This document shows positions 1 to 9,326 of a stretch of DNA of 64,000 nt, in pieces. The stretch's first letter is position 1; every line of letters begins with the position of its first letter. A program made the translations under genes and the position numbers. The notes beneath the pieces are model-generated. The model had not been told where the DNA came from and made no database searches. It saw nothing but the letters and a program-made list of their open reading frames with translations. This stretch comes from CBDDCA01 sp965218205 (lineage in GTDB: Bacteria > Spirochaetota > Spirochaetia > WTKD01 > G963693115): the NCBI GenBank assembly GCA_965218205.1, contig OZ244590.1, positions 1,612,001 to 1,676,000 of the forward strand, in the 5' to 3' direction.

Positions 1-429
1 TTCTGGTAAGTCTACTGATGCTATTTGATTAATAGACTGAACTTGTAATTCTAAGGATGGATCCCCACTCACCAGTAAAAGATTATCTGGCAGTTCTGTT
101 ACCCCTAAATCTTTCCTAACTTCAATTACATATTCAGACTCCGAACCTGTGTTTTTATCTGGGTTTGACAGCCTCTTATCAAAGTACCCCCCTATAGTTT
201 TTCTGTTTTTGTTTTTATTCTCATCATGTTCATTTGCTAATAACTTAGATAGATTTTCATACCCTCTCCCATTTCCTCCTAATACAATTTCACTAACATT
301 TGCTTGTGGACACATATCAATTATACAAACTTGTTTATTGGGATTTTTCTTTGCATATTCGGTAGCAAGTACAAACGTTAGAAACGATTTACCAACACCA
401 CCCTTATTATTCCAAATTGCATACTTCAT
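1..429 (-). CDS. ParA/MinD-family ATPase, 3' end cut by window edge
   Basis: The reverse strand reads open from ATG at 429 to the left edge (143 residues, no stop). The N-terminus carries a deviant Walker A motif KGGVGKS at residues 9-15 with the signature lysine of the ParA/MinD/SIMIBI class, followed by a Walker A'-like segment IIDMCPQAN near residue 40, where ParA proteins usually read D-x-D-P-Q. An AGGAGG ribosome site lies 7 bases before the ATG (437-442), which fixes the start. Family members segregate plasmids or chromosomes or position cellular cargo; no ParB partner is visible because the gene continues outside the window. Function beyond ParA-like ATPase is inference. Confidence 0.85.
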   Translation of the reverse strand, partial: MKYAIWNNKGGVGKSFLTFVLATEYAKKNPNKQVCIIDMCPQANVSEIVLGGNGRGYENLSKLLANEHDENKNKNRKTIGGYFDKRLSNPDKNTGSESEYVIEVRKDLGVTELPDNLLLVSGDPSLELQVQSINQIASVDLPE

Positions 430-446
430 ACATATTCCTCCTAAGC

Positions 447-462
447 TATAATATATATTATA
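447..462. promoter_or_regulatory. AT palindrome upstream of the ParA-like gene
   Basis: A perfect 16-base palindrome made only of A and T lies just 5' of the ribosome site of the ParA-like gene, with another TATAAT-like run at about 468-480. ParA-type genes are often autoregulated, so it could be an operator. In AT-rich DNA such palindromes also arise by chance. Confidence 0.25.
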
Positions 463-609
463 TCACATATAATATAATTTGTTATACAATCACATTATTT
501 TCGATTTGTTATAATTTCACAATAATGTATGTAGCACAGCAAAACATATAAGCCCACATAATTATCACAAGCATTTCCACGCATATATATTCTCCCATCC
601 CGTAGTATA

Positions 610-618
610 TGCTATACT
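610..618 (+). promoter_or_regulatory. Extended -10 promoter of dapA
   Basis: TGCTATACT matches the extended -10 pattern TGnTATAAT and ends 6 bases before the dapA ATG. There is no Shine-Dalgarno sequence between them, so the transcript would start at or next to the start codon. Confidence 0.5.
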
Positions 619-624
619 ATACAT

Positions 625-1515
625 ATGAATACACTACAAGGTACCTTTACAGCACTCATTACTCCGTTTCATGAAGACGGTTCTTTAGATGAAGTTGCTT
701 TACGAAATTTAGTAGATCAACAAATAGAAAATGGTATAACAGGACTCGTTCCTGTAGGCACTACAGGAGAAAGCCCTACCCTTAGTCATCAAGAACACAG
801 CAAAGTTATTCGTATAGTAGTAGAACAAACAAATAAACGTGTTCCTGTTATTGCAGGCACTGGTTCTAATAGTACCCAAGAAGCAATAGAGCTTACACTT
901 GCAGCAAAAGAACTTGGAGCAGATGCATCATTACAAGTAGCTCCCTATTACAACAAACCATCACAAGAAGGATGTATACAACACTTCACTGCCATAGCTG
1001 ATCAAGCACAGCTCCCTCTTATTCTCTATAATATCCCTGGACGCACAGGCAAAAATATAGAAATAGACACTATTGTACATCTCTCTGAGCATCCTATGGT
1101 TGTAGGAGTAAAAGAAGCCACAGGAAATATAACACAAGCAGTAGATATAATGAAAAAGGTAACAAAACAAAATTTCAGTGTACTCAGCGGAGACGATGCT
1201 CTTACATTAGGTATGATGGTACATGGCGGACATGGGCTTATATCAGTAACAAGCAATGTATTGCCTCAACACATGGCATCACTTACAGCTCTCTCCCTTG
1301 CAGGAGATTTTGTATCAGCTCGAAAATTATTTTTTACGCTACTCCCGTTTTTTCATGCAACCTTTATTGACACTAATCCTATCCCTATAAAATATGCCGC
1401 CTCTGTTTTAGGAATATGTAAAGAAACATATCGTCTTCCCTTATGTCCACTCTCTCATGCCCATAAGCAAGCAGTAAAAGACAGCTTACAACAAGTACAA
1501 GCTGCCTTATCGTAA
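625..1515 (+). CDS. dapA: 4-hydroxy-tetrahydrodipicolinate synthase
   Basis: Condenses pyruvate with aspartate semialdehyde, the first committed step to diaminopimelate and lysine, in the cytoplasm. The 296 residues match the usual family length. Visible motifs are GTTGES at 45-50, the tyrosine-containing YYNKPSQ near 112, LYNIPGRTG near 137, and the Schiff-base lysine in VGVKEATGN near 162. The product supplies meso-diaminopimelate or lysine for the cell wall. No ribosome site precedes the ATG; an extended -10 box sits 6 bases upstream, suggesting a leaderless message. It converges with rsmA, the two stops being 18 bases apart. Confidence 0.95.
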   Translation: MNTLQGTFTALITPFHEDGSLDEVALRNLVDQQIENGITGLVPVGTTGESPTLSHQEHSKVIRIVVEQTNKRVPVIAGTGSNSTQEAIELTLAAKELGADASLQVAPYYNKPSQEGCIQHFTAIADQAQLPLILYNIPGRTGKNIEIDTIVHLSEHPMVVGVKEATGNITQAVDIMKKVTKQNFSVLSGDDALTLGMMVHGGHGLISVTSNVLPQHMASLTALSLAGDFVSARKLFFTLLPFFHATFIDTNPIPIKYAASVLGICKETYRLPLCPLSHAHKQAVKDSLQQVQAALS

Positions 1516-1533
1516 TACATACAAGCAGTACCA

Positions 1534-2457
1534 CTACCGCATTACTTGATCTATGTATTTTGCTAACTGAACATACTGTTTGACTGCTACTTCTTCTGCG
1601 CGCATATGCACACTTATTGAACATGTTTCTAGCAAATGGCATATGCTTGCTTTTTTTTCCTCAGCTGTTTTCATATCACCAAATAACCCATTAACAGAAA
1701 ACAACATAGGCACTAAGGTATTATATAATTTTTTTCTCCTTTGACTAAATGCTGCACGTACTATAGCACATAAAAGAGAATATACACTATTTCCTATATG
1801 AGTATCAGGAATACAGCTAAACACAGTAGACTCCACACTCGGTACAGGATAGAATGAATCGGCAGATACAGAAAAACGATGAGACAAAGAAAAAACACTT
1901 TGCATAAGCACCGAACTTATACCATACTGGCTTTCGCCTACCGTACTCACTAAGCGATCTACTGCCTCTTTTTGTATCATATATACAGCAGGCACATGCA
2001 ACTGTTCTAAAGAGCTTACCTTTATTAAGATACGTACCGCAGAACTGTAGGGTAAATTACCACATACCACATGTGGCAATGTAGCACCGCTTGACACATA
2101 CTGTTCCAAAGTTTTTTCGGCATCTCCAGAAACAATAGTAATTTTTCCCATCGCTCGTTCTTGAGCAAACTCTTTTTCTAAAAAATGTACTATTCCATAA
2201 TCAATTTCAAAGACAGTCAGCTGTACATCAGGCAACAATAATGCAGCACTCACACTTCCTAGTCCAGGACCTATTTCCCAAATCCTCAGTGGCTTTTGCT
2301 TGCCATTTGTATGAGCTAAGGAAAATATAAGCTGAGCTATTTTTTCTACAAAAAAATAGTTTATAAGAAAATTTTGCCCCCATCGTTTTTTTAATGCAAG
2401 AGAATGAGTAGCAAGAAGCTCTTTAATGTTCTGTTTTTTGTAAAGAATAGTGTGCAT
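1534..2457 (-). CDS. rsmA: 16S rRNA (adenine1518-N6/adenine1519-N6)-dimethyltransferase
   Basis: KsgA/RsmA dimethylates two adjacent adenines in the 3' hairpin of 16S rRNA during small-subunit maturation. The N-terminal KKRWGQNFLIN (about residues 23-33) is the family signature, followed by the SAM-binding IGPGLGS and the catalytic GNLPYSSA motif near 133. At 307 residues it is slightly longer than the E. coli enzyme. Its start overlaps the 3' end of the upstream ComEC-type gene by 35 bases on the same strand, suggesting a shared transcript. Confidence 0.93.
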   Translation of the reverse strand: MHTILYKKQNIKELLATHSLALKKRWGQNFLINYFFVEKIAQLIFSLAHTNGKQKPLRIWEIGPGLGSVSAALLLPDVQLTVFEIDYGIVHFLEKEFAQERAMGKITIVSGDAEKTLEQYVSSGATLPHVVCGNLPYSSAVRILIKVSSLEQLHVPAVYMIQKEAVDRLVSTVGESQYGISSVLMQSVFSLSHRFSVSADSFYPVPSVESTVFSCIPDTHIGNSVYSLLCAIVRAAFSQRRKKLYNTLVPMLFSVNGLFGDMKTAEEKKASICHLLETCSISVHMRAEEVAVKQYVQLAKYIDQVMR

Positions 2458-3736
2458 AGTATCCCGATATAATAAAGCCGTGTTTTCGCTTTACATCTCT
2501 ATTAGAGTATAGTGTAAATAATAATAACACACATACCAATACATATAGTAATACTAACTGCTCTATACTTTCTATAGCAATAACACCAGACGCATAAGAC
2601 ATACTATATCGAATAACTGCCCCCACTCCCTGTACAATAACACCAAGATATAATGAAACAATATTTGGTAACACCAAAAATAATACTCCACACAATATGA
2701 AAAAAACTACCAACGGAGTCAATACTATTGCACTAAACAAAGCCACAGGATACACCGCCTTAAATACAATAAAGCTATACCATGCCGTAGCTATCAAAGC
2801 CCCAAAACCCACACTAAAAGTTTGTATTATCACAGGAGGAACATAAGAGTCCAATCTACGAGGAAACATAGCTCTCCCATACACAACACCAATTAACGCT
2901 AATTGAGACAAAACAAGCCCAACATTACTCAGTGCACTAGTAAACCCTAACAGAAAAATAATACTAGTCATACTCCACAGACTCATAAAGTGAATCTTTC
3001 CCCATACTAATGAACATAACAACGAAAGAGTAAACATAATGGCAGCTCGATACAACGAAGGAATAAACCCTAACCATAGACAGTAGGCCCACACAACAAA
3101 AAGACTTATGCCAGCATGTAAAAAAATTGGCATCTTGCCTTTACACCGTAACAATACATACAACAACACATTTAAGTGAAACCCTGAAAGAGCAAGAAGA
3201 TGACTTGCTCCTGCACGCCTAGAAATATCACGCAATGCTCCCGATAAATACTGCTTTCTCCCAACAAGCAAAGCACTCAATAATCCTGCACTATCTTCAT
3301 CAGCATATCGCATAGTTTTATCCACAATAAACCGTGCTACTGTATCTGCATCATAATTTCGTAACAACATCGTAGTAGTGTGTGGCTTACCCTCTGGTTG
3401 CAATGCCACAGCACTGGTACTCTCTTGCTCAGCAGTATTAACAACAGTATGACGTGTCCATGTAAGAGAATACCAATACTGCATTAAAATAATACAATAG
3501 CATACACACAACACCATCAACATACTACCTCTATGCTGTTTCACACATAGTAGCATATTGTTTCCTTTCCTTTGTTGTCTATGTTCTAAAAACACCTTAT
3601 TCTTTTGTTTTGACGCTTTCCCTAACACATATATACATTGGGAACTCAAAAATACCAACAGTATTACATCAGTATACTGAACAAACATACGAGAGAGAAT
3701 ACAAAATAACGACAAAATAAACAGAAATTGTGCCAT
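2423..3736 (-). CDS. ComEC/Rec2-type competence-domain membrane protein
   Basis: A polytopic membrane protein of 437 residues. The central stretch DISRRAGASHLLALSGFHLN near residue 165 is typical of the ComEC competence domain (compare HLLAVSGLH in the family), and hydrophobic segments fill the remainder. ComEC proteins form the inner-membrane channel that imports single-stranded DNA. Unlike full-length ComEC (about 700-800 residues) it has no C-terminal metallo-beta-lactamase domain. The ATG at 3736 is preceded by TATACA with a 5-base gap and no ribosome site; a later internal start is possible. The 3' end overlaps rsmA. Confidence 0.75.
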   Translation of the reverse strand: MAQFLFILSLFCILSRMFVQYTDVILLVFLSSQCIYVLGKASKQKNKVFLEHRQQRKGNNMLLCVKQHRGSMLMVLCVCYCIILMQYWYSLTWTRHTVVNTAEQESTSAVALQPEGKPHTTTMLLRNYDADTVARFIVDKTMRYADEDSAGLLSALLVGRKQYLSGALRDISRRAGASHLLALSGFHLNVLLYVLLRCKGKMPIFLHAGISLFVVWAYCLWLGFIPSLYRAAIMFTLSLLCSLVWGKIHFMSLWSMTSIIFLLGFTSALSNVGLVLSQLALIGVVYGRAMFPRRLDSYVPPVIIQTFSVGFGALIATAWYSFIVFKAVYPVALFSAIVLTPLVVFFILCGVLFLVLPNIVSLYLGVIVQGVGAVIRYSMSYASGVIAIESIEQLVLLYVLVCVLLLFTLYSNRDVKRKHGFIISGYYAHYSLQKTEH

Positions 3737-3741
3737 ATATC

Positions 3742-3747
3742 TGTATA
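3742..3747 (-). promoter_or_regulatory. Putative -10 box of the comEC-type gene
   Basis: TATACA on the reverse strand ends 5 bases before the ATG at 3736, with no Shine-Dalgarno between. It is consistent with a leaderless start and with this choice of start codon. Confidence 0.35.
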
Positions 3748-3841
3748 CACAAAAAAAATTATCTTGCTTGAAGTATCATATAATAACACAATGAGTACAT
3801 TTTTTACTGAAATAGTATACTCTAAAAAATAGTAATTTCCT

Positions 3842-4462
3842 ATGAAACAAAGCATTATTGCACAGATACCCATAGATATTGGTATCATATCAAGCTATAT
3901 ACTTCTCAGTACCATTATGTACCCAATACACAATGAACAGCTATACTATAGCATGTATATTTTCTATCATATACTTGTGCTCACAGTATATACATTTTTC
4001 TATATTTACAGCCCTGCATTTAAGGAACATTTTCTCTACAGCATTCCACTCACAAAAAAAACTCTCTGTATATCAATACTAGCCACTATGCCACTTATAC
4101 TGTTGTCCTTGATTCTTGCCTATTTCTTTCCTGTACAAAATACAGTAACGCTTCCTAAGAGTCCTGTGTTAAGTACACTTTTACTTATTATAGTAGCAAG
4201 CAAAGAAGAGCTTTTTTTTCGAAATTATATACTAAAAGTAGGACAACGTCTTGGTATTCCGCTCCCTATAAGCATAACTAGTAGCTCCTTACTATTTGCA
4301 CTAGGACATATGTATCAAGGATATATTGTAGGAATATTTTCTTTTTTCGCAGGAGTATTTTTTTGCTATTTATTTCTTCGATATAAGTCAATATATGTAT
4401 GCATGATATGTCATGGATTATACAATGTCCTATTGTATATACTCTACTATATCAATCAATAA
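3842..4462 (+). CDS. CPBP-family (CAAX/Abi) intramembrane metalloprotease
   Basis: A 206-residue protein of hydrophobic helices. It has the three CPBP signatures: the glutamate pair EELFFRN near residue 122, a histidine in FALGHMY near 155, and ICHGLYN near 188. Members are membrane-embedded proteases related to Rce1, used in peptide maturation, bacteriocin self-immunity or signalling; the substrate here is unknown. TATACT at 3816-3821 may be the promoter. It stands alone, divergent from the comEC-type gene and convergent with accA. Confidence 0.85.
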   Translation: MKQSIIAQIPIDIGIISSYILLSTIMYPIHNEQLYYSMYIFYHILVLTVYTFFYIYSPAFKEHFLYSIPLTKKTLCISILATMPLILLSLILAYFFPVQNTVTLPKSPVLSTLLLIIVASKEELFFRNYILKVGQRLGIPLPISITSSSLLFALGHMYQGYIVGIFSFFAGVFFCYLFLRYKSIYVCMICHGLYNVLLYILYYINQ

Positions 4463-4479
4463 AAGAACGCTCCTTTACA

Positions 4480-5499
4480 TTAGCTCTTAAAGAAACTTTT
4501 TATACGAGAAAATAACCCCTTCTCTTCTAGTACAGTCTCTGGACTTCTTGTATAATCAATAATTTTTTGAGAACGTTGTGCTACTAAGGCCTGTACATCT
4601 TTTGCACTTGTTTCTGCATACGCTTTCATAATAGTTTCTTTTATGTTATGAGCCATACGAACAGGATCGTTATGTGCTCCCCCTGTAGGCTCAGGAATAA
4701 TTCCATCTATAAGCTGAAACCGAAAAATTTCCTCAGCGGTAAGTTTCATGTATACAGCAGCCTCTTTTGCTTTGCTAGCATCACGTAAAAGAATAGAAGC
4801 AAAGCCTTCGGGCGATATTACCGAATAGATGGAATTTTCAAGCATATAGACTTTATCCCCAACCCCAATACCAAGAGCGCCTCCTGATCCTCCTTCTCCA
4901 ATAACAATACAAATAATAGGAGTACGTAACACAGATAGCTCCATAAGGTTTCGTGCAATAGCCTCTCCTATACCACGTTCCTCAGACTGCATTCCAGGAT
5001 ACGCACCAGGAGTATCAATAAAAGTAATGATGGGACGTGCAAATTTTTCTGCCTGCTTCGCTAGGCGCAATGCTTTTCTGTACCCTTCAGGATGTGCCAT
5101 ACCATAATGACAAAGAATATTCTCTTTCATATTCTTGCCTTTTTGATGAGCAAGAAATGTAAAATGCACTCCATCGATTGAACATATACCACCAACAAGT
5201 GCCTTATCATCTCCATAATAGCGATCTCCATGCAACTCCATATATTGATCGCTTATCATATCAATATATTCAAGAGAGGTAGGTCTATCCTGATGTCTTG
5301 CAATCTGTACTTTTTTCCATACATTTTCGACAGTATCGTCAAAACTCTCTTGTTGCGTATACGATGGTTTCTCATCCGCCCCTTGCTTATCTGTATTAAA
5401 ATGATCAGAAGCATATTGCAATACTTCCGCAGGATCTTTTCCTAGCTTTCTTGCCATCTCTTTTAGTTCATCAAATTTTTTTCTTATAGTATCATCCAT
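4480..5499 (-). CDS. accA: Acetyl-CoA carboxylase carboxyltransferase subunit alpha
   Basis: Together with AccD it transfers the carboxyl group from carboxybiotin to acetyl-CoA, giving malonyl-CoA for fatty-acid synthesis. The core motifs are clear: the LHGDRYYGDD region near residue 89, HPEGYRKALRLA, FIDTPGAYPG near 160, and the oxyanion-type glycine run GEGGSGGALGIGVGD near 200. The length, 339, is normal, but the first 50 or so residues are charged and do not resemble the usual AccA N-terminus as I know it. Last gene of the accB-accC-accD-accA operon, 8 bases after accD. Confidence 0.95.
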   Translation of the reverse strand: MDDTIRKKFDELKEMARKLGKDPAEVLQYASDHFNTDKQGADEKPSYTQQESFDDTVENVWKKVQIARHQDRPTSLEYIDMISDQYMELHGDRYYGDDKALVGGICSIDGVHFTFLAHQKGKNMKENILCHYGMAHPEGYRKALRLAKQAEKFARPIITFIDTPGAYPGMQSEERGIGEAIARNLMELSVLRTPIICIVIGEGGSGGALGIGVGDKVYMLENSIYSVISPEGFASILLRDASKAKEAAVYMKLTAEEIFRFQLIDGIIPEPTGGAHNDPVRMAHNIKETIMKAYAETSAKDVQALVAQRSQKIIDYTRSPETVLEEKGLFSRIKSFFKS

Positions 5500-5507
5500 A
5501 GTTACTC

Positions 5508-6356
5508 CTACTTATTATGTACAGTCATCAAATAGTGAAGTACTTTTCTTACATTTGCTCTATGCACTATAGCATCAACATAGCCTTTCTCAAGCTGAAA
5601 TTCTGATCGTTGAAATCCCTCTGGTAATTTCTGCTTGACAGTACCTTCAATAACACGTGGACCAGCAAACCCTATCAATGCTTCTGGTTCTGCTAAAATA
5701 ACATCACCTAACATAGCAAAAGAAGCAGTAACTCCCCCTGTTGTCGGATCAGTCAATAAAACAAACAACGGTATACCCTTTTGTTGAAACAACGCTATAG
5801 CATGAGAAGTACGTAACATTTGCATAAGAGAAAAAAGCCCTTCGTACATTCTTGCTCCACCGCTCGCAGTAACAATAAGACAAGGACAATTTTGACGCAT
5901 AGCAGTAAACACTGCCTGAATAAGCCGCTCTCCTACCATAGTCCCCATACTCCCCCCAATAAAATCAAAAGTCATAGCAGCTACCACAATCTTATTCTCA
6001 AGAATTTCTCCTATAGCAACTGATATAGCTTCATCTTCTCTGCTTTTTGCAATAGTATCATGTATCTTTTCTTGATACTGAGGAAAATCAATAGGATTTT
6101 GAAATACAGAAGGAAGTGAAATAATATCGTACATCCCGTTATCAAACAATAAATTGAATCGTTCTTTTGCCGAAATACGAAAATGATAATTACAATTTTT
6201 ACAAACAAATAAGTCTTTTCGTAAATCACTATACTCTATATGTATATGACATTTTGGACATTGATTTTTTTTATTAAAAAATTCTCTATCATCAACAGTA
6301 ACAGGCACTGTATCTTTTTTCTGTTTAGTAAGTATTTCTTTTAGTTTCTGAAACAT
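5508..6356 (-). CDS. accD: Acetyl-CoA carboxylase carboxyltransferase subunit beta
   Basis: The beta half of the carboxyltransferase. The four-cysteine zinc ribbon is visible as CPKC at residues 33-36 and CKNC near 52-55. The crotonase-like core follows with ASGGARMYEGLFSLMQM near 165 and LLTDPTTGGVTASFAMLGD near 200. The length, 282, is typical. It lies between accC and accA on the reverse strand, consistent with coordinated expression of all four subunits. Confidence 0.95.
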   Translation of the reverse strand: MFQKLKEILTKQKKDTVPVTVDDREFFNKKNQCPKCHIHIEYSDLRKDLFVCKNCNYHFRISAKERFNLLFDNGMYDIISLPSVFQNPIDFPQYQEKIHDTIAKSREDEAISVAIGEILENKIVVAAMTFDFIGGSMGTMVGERLIQAVFTAMRQNCPCLIVTASGGARMYEGLFSLMQMLRTSHAIALFQQKGIPLFVLLTDPTTGGVTASFAMLGDVILAEPEALIGFAGPRVIEGTVKQKLPEGFQRSEFQLEKGYVDAIVHRANVRKVLHYLMTVHNK

Positions 6357-6401
6357 GATATTTTCCTATTATTACATTATTATATACAATATATATACTC
6401 T

Positions 6402-7733
6402 CTATTCTCTTTCAAGCACTTTACTTTCTTCTAAATAATTTATTGAATATTTTCCCGAACGAAATGCCTTATCATTGAGGATTTTAATAAACCACTCTTT
6501 ATTACATGAAAACCCTTTTCCTTCAATACGCAATTCACTCAAGGAACGAAGCATCTTCTGTATTCCTTCACTTCTATTTTGGGCATGTACTAATAATTTA
6601 ATAAGCAATGAATCATAGAATGGAGGAATAGTACTCCCTTGTGCTATCCATGTATCTATACGAACTCCATGCCCCCCTGGTAAATGCAAAAAATCTATAG
6701 TGCCCGAAGAAAGAGCATTTATTCTACATTCCATCGCATAGCTATCAATAACAATATCTTCCTGTGAAAAACTCAACGGTTTTTGATTTGCTACCATAAT
6801 TTGCTCTTTTATAAGATCCACTCCCCCTACTAACTCTGACACTGGATGTTCTACTTGAATACGTGCATTCACTTCCATAAAATAGAATTCATCCCCTTCT
6901 ACTAAAAACTCTATAGTACCTGCATTTTTATACCCTATTGAACGAAACAAAGATACTGCTGCATCATACATTTTTTCTCGTAATTCCTCAGTCATAGCAG
7001 ACGATGGGCTTTCTTCTATCAACTTCTGATGATTCTTTTGTACAGAACAGTCACGTTCACCGATATGCACAACATTAGACACACTATCAGCGATAAGCTG
7101 AATCTCTACATGTCTTGGATTTGTAACATACCGTTCAATATATACACGACTATCAGAAAATGATTTTTCTGCCTCTGATGTAGCAATACTAAAATTGCTA
7201 TCTATCTGAGAAGACTCTTCTATCACACGCATCCCTTTTCCACCACCGCCACTTGCCGCCTTAAGAATAATAGGAAACCCATGTTTTTGTGTAAACTCAT
7301 GTACTTTCTCAGCACTATCAACTGCCCCTTCTGATCCTGGAATACAAGGAACACCTGCTTTTTTAGCAGCCTCCTTTGCTGATACCTTATCTCCTACAAG
7401 TGCTATAGTATCTGGATCAGGGCCTATAAATACCATACCAGCCTTCTCCACTTGATGTGCAAAATTTGCATTTTCACTTAAAAAACCAACTCCTGGATGA
7501 ATCGCATGACAAGAAGCTCCCGTAGCAGCAGAAATAATATTATTGACATTAAGATAAGAATCAGAAGAAGGAGGTGCACCTATACACACTTTCCTATCCG
7601 CATATTTTACTGGATATGAATCTCTATCGGCCTCAGAGTACCCTATAACGCTTTCTATGCCAAGCTCTTTGCATGCCCTAATAATACGAAGAGCAATTTC
7701 TCCCCTATTAGGAATAAATACAGAATCCATCAT
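6402..7733 (-). CDS. accC: Biotin carboxylase subunit of acetyl-CoA carboxylase
   Basis: ATP-grasp enzyme that carboxylates biotin on AccB. Visible features are the N-terminal fold (IPNRGEIALRIIRACKELGI), the glycine-rich ATP loop ASGGGGKGMR near residue 160, the catalytic region ERDCSVQKNHQKLIEESPS near 230, and the VNARIQVEHPVSE motif near 290. The 443 residues match the 445-450 usual length. Its ATG overlaps the accB stop by 4 bases, which points to translational coupling. Confidence 0.96.
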   Translation of the reverse strand: MMDSVFIPNRGEIALRIIRACKELGIESVIGYSEADRDSYPVKYADRKVCIGAPPSSDSYLNVNNIISAATGASCHAIHPGVGFLSENANFAHQVEKAGMVFIGPDPDTIALVGDKVSAKEAAKKAGVPCIPGSEGAVDSAEKVHEFTQKHGFPIILKAASGGGGKGMRVIEESSQIDSNFSIATSEAEKSFSDSRVYIERYVTNPRHVEIQLIADSVSNVVHIGERDCSVQKNHQKLIEESPSSAMTEELREKMYDAAVSLFRSIGYKNAGTIEFLVEGDEFYFMEVNARIQVEHPVSELVGGVDLIKEQIMVANQKPLSFSQEDIVIDSYAMECRINALSSGTIDFLHLPGGHGVRIDTWIAQGSTIPPFYDSLLIKLLVHAQNRSEGIQKMLRSLSELRIEGKGFSCNKEWFIKILNDKAFRSGKYSINYLEESKVLERE

Positions 7734-8239
7734 AAAGCCCTTACTTCAAACAAAGCCTGTCCATACTCAACAAGATGAGAATTTTCTACCAATATAGACA
7801 CAATTTCCATATCATACTCTGCCTCAAATTCATTCATAACTTTCATAGCTTCAATAATACAAAGAACATCTCCTTTTTTCATTTTATCACCTTCTTGAAC
7901 AAAAGGAGGAGTATCAGGACCAGCAGATCGATAAAAAGTGCCTACTATTGGAGCAAATACCTCTTGAGTATCCTTCTTTACTTCGGTAGAAGCTACATTT
8001 TGAGGGGCTTCATGTACTGCAGGAGCTACAGGAGCAGGCACAGGAGCTTGTGAAATATGATGAGGAACAGAGTGAGAAGTAACAGGGTAATGAGCATACC
8101 CCGCATCCTTTGTAGGCATTTCCTTGTTCAGAGTAACCTTAAAATCTCCTTTTACAGACACTTCTATAGTAGCCGAACTTAGCCCACTTGACTTAAACCA
8201 CTTTGATATATCTTCTAATGTTTTTTTATCAACTTTCAT
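7730..8239 (-). CDS. accB: Biotin carboxyl carrier protein of acetyl-CoA carboxylase
   Basis: Carries the covalently bound biotin between AccC and AccA/AccD. The C-terminal biotinyl domain has the attachment lysine in IIEAMKVMNEF near residue 132 (EAMKM in most species; valine here). A proline- and alanine-rich linker at about 55-85 joins it to the N-terminal region, as expected. The 169 residues are normal. A GAGGT ribosome site precedes the ATG and a TATAAT box lies at 8259-8264. First gene of the acc operon. Confidence 0.95.
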   Translation of the reverse strand: MKVDKKTLEDISKWFKSSGLSSATIEVSVKGDFKVTLNKEMPTKDAGYAHYPVTSHSVPHHISQAPVPAPVAPAVHEAPQNVASTEVKKDTQEVFAPIVGTFYRSAGPDTPPFVQEGDKMKKGDVLCIIEAMKVMNEFEAEYDMEIVSILVENSHLVEYGQALFEVRAL

Positions 8240-8533
8240 AATTTACCTCACTATATGTATTATACAGTAAAACAATAATATCAAGTGCAAGGGAATTAGA
8301 TATTACACAGAAAATGAGAGAATGTTTTGATTGTAAGATTACTCATAGTAGCATAAGTAGAGATAGATGAGACTTATAGAGAGTGAAAAAAACAAGCATT
8401 TAGTGTTAGATTCAATATGACAAAGGCTACAGTAAAGCAATGTATATAATTCCCTTTCTTCTCCATAGATACATAAAATATAGTATTTCGCTATAATGTC
8501 ATATAGGAGAATAAAGAAAACTACTATAGACAT
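8240..8533. other. Divergent accB/mlaE intergenic region
   Basis: About 290 AT-rich bases between divergent operons. It holds a TATAAT box on each strand (8259-8264 reverse, 8492-8497 forward). I see no RNA gene, repeat or credible small protein in the remainder; the reverse-strand open frame starting inside mlaE and ending at 8339 looks like an antisense shadow. Confidence 0.5.
8259..8264 (-). promoter_or_regulatory. Probable -10 box of the acc operon
   Basis: A perfect TATAAT on the reverse strand, 19 bases before the accB ATG and upstream of its GAGGT ribosome site. No convincing -35 at 17 bases; TTGATA is only 14 away. Confidence 0.45.
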
Positions 8534-9313
8534 ATGCAATACATCAGTAATATCAAAAAGCATATAGCACAGCTCTTTTTCACTATTGGAGACTTTACTG
8601 TATTCTCCTTCAAAACATTTAAGGCTCTGTTTACTCCGCCATTTCGAGTAAAGCTCATCATTGATCAACTTATGCATACTGGCATTGCCTCCATCAGTGT
8701 TATAGCTATTTCTAGCATAGCTATTGGCATGATTTTTACATTACAGCTTGCCATTGAACTTGAAAAATTTAATAGTGCCGTACTCGTAGGCAACATTATA
8801 GGACAAGTATTTAGCAAAGAGCTAAGTCCTGTATTTACTGCTTTGATGCTCATTGGAAAAAACGGCTCTGCTATGACTGCAGAGCTAGGAACTATGCATA
8901 TTAGTGATCAAATATATGCTATGAAAACGATGTCTGTAGACCCAATACAATACCTCGTACCTCCACGCCTTATTGCATGTATGTGGATGTTCCCATTACT
9001 TTCCGCTCTTTCTACTCTTGTAGGATTAGGAGGAGCATCGTTTGTAGCATTTTATTTACTTAACATTGATAGAGCATCTACAATAGATTACATGTTCAGA
9101 TCAATTACTCCTTTTGATATTATCATGGGAGTATTTAAGTGTTTCCTTATGTCCATTTTTATTTGTCTTATATGTTGTTATCTAGGAATGTCCGATAAAC
9201 GAAACTCTAACGATGTTGCAAAACAAACTACAAATGCTGTGGTAATATCATCATTAACTATACTTATATTAGATTTTATATTAGGAAAACTTATCCTTTT
9301 AGTAAATATATAA
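8534..9313 (+). CDS. mlaE: MlaE-type lipid ABC transporter permease
   Basis: Inner-membrane permease of the Mla/MCE phospholipid transporter that moves lipids between inner and outer membranes. The 259-residue length and helix pattern fit. Family-typical stretches include IFTLQLAIELEKF near residue 68, the FSKELSPVFTALMLIGKNGSAMTAELGTM segment (about 88-116) and MWMFPLLSAL near 150. First gene of mlaE-mlaF-mlaD, 13 bases before mlaF. TATAAT at 8492-8497 is a likely promoter. An AGGAG at 8504-8508 is too far from the ATG (about 25 bases) to be a convincing ribosome site. Confidence 0.92.
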   Translation: MQYISNIKKHIAQLFFTIGDFTVFSFKTFKALFTPPFRVKLIIDQLMHTGIASISVIAISSIAIGMIFTLQLAIELEKFNSAVLVGNIIGQVFSKELSPVFTALMLIGKNGSAMTAELGTMHISDQIYAMKTMSVDPIQYLVPPRLIACMWMFPLLSALSTLVGLGGASFVAFYLLNIDRASTIDYMFRSITPFDIIMGVFKCFLMSIFICLICCYLGMSDKRNSNDVAKQTTNAVVISSLTILILDFILGKLILLVNI

Positions 9314-9326
9314 CTAAGAGACTTAT

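Noticed and set aside
149..451. Forward open frame of 100 codons at the left edge
   Set aside because: It lies antisense to the ParA-like gene, which has a Walker A motif and ribosome site.
8339..8677. Reverse open frame of 112 codons upstream of mlaE
   Set aside because: It overlaps the start of mlaE antisense, lacks a ribosome site and resembles no protein.
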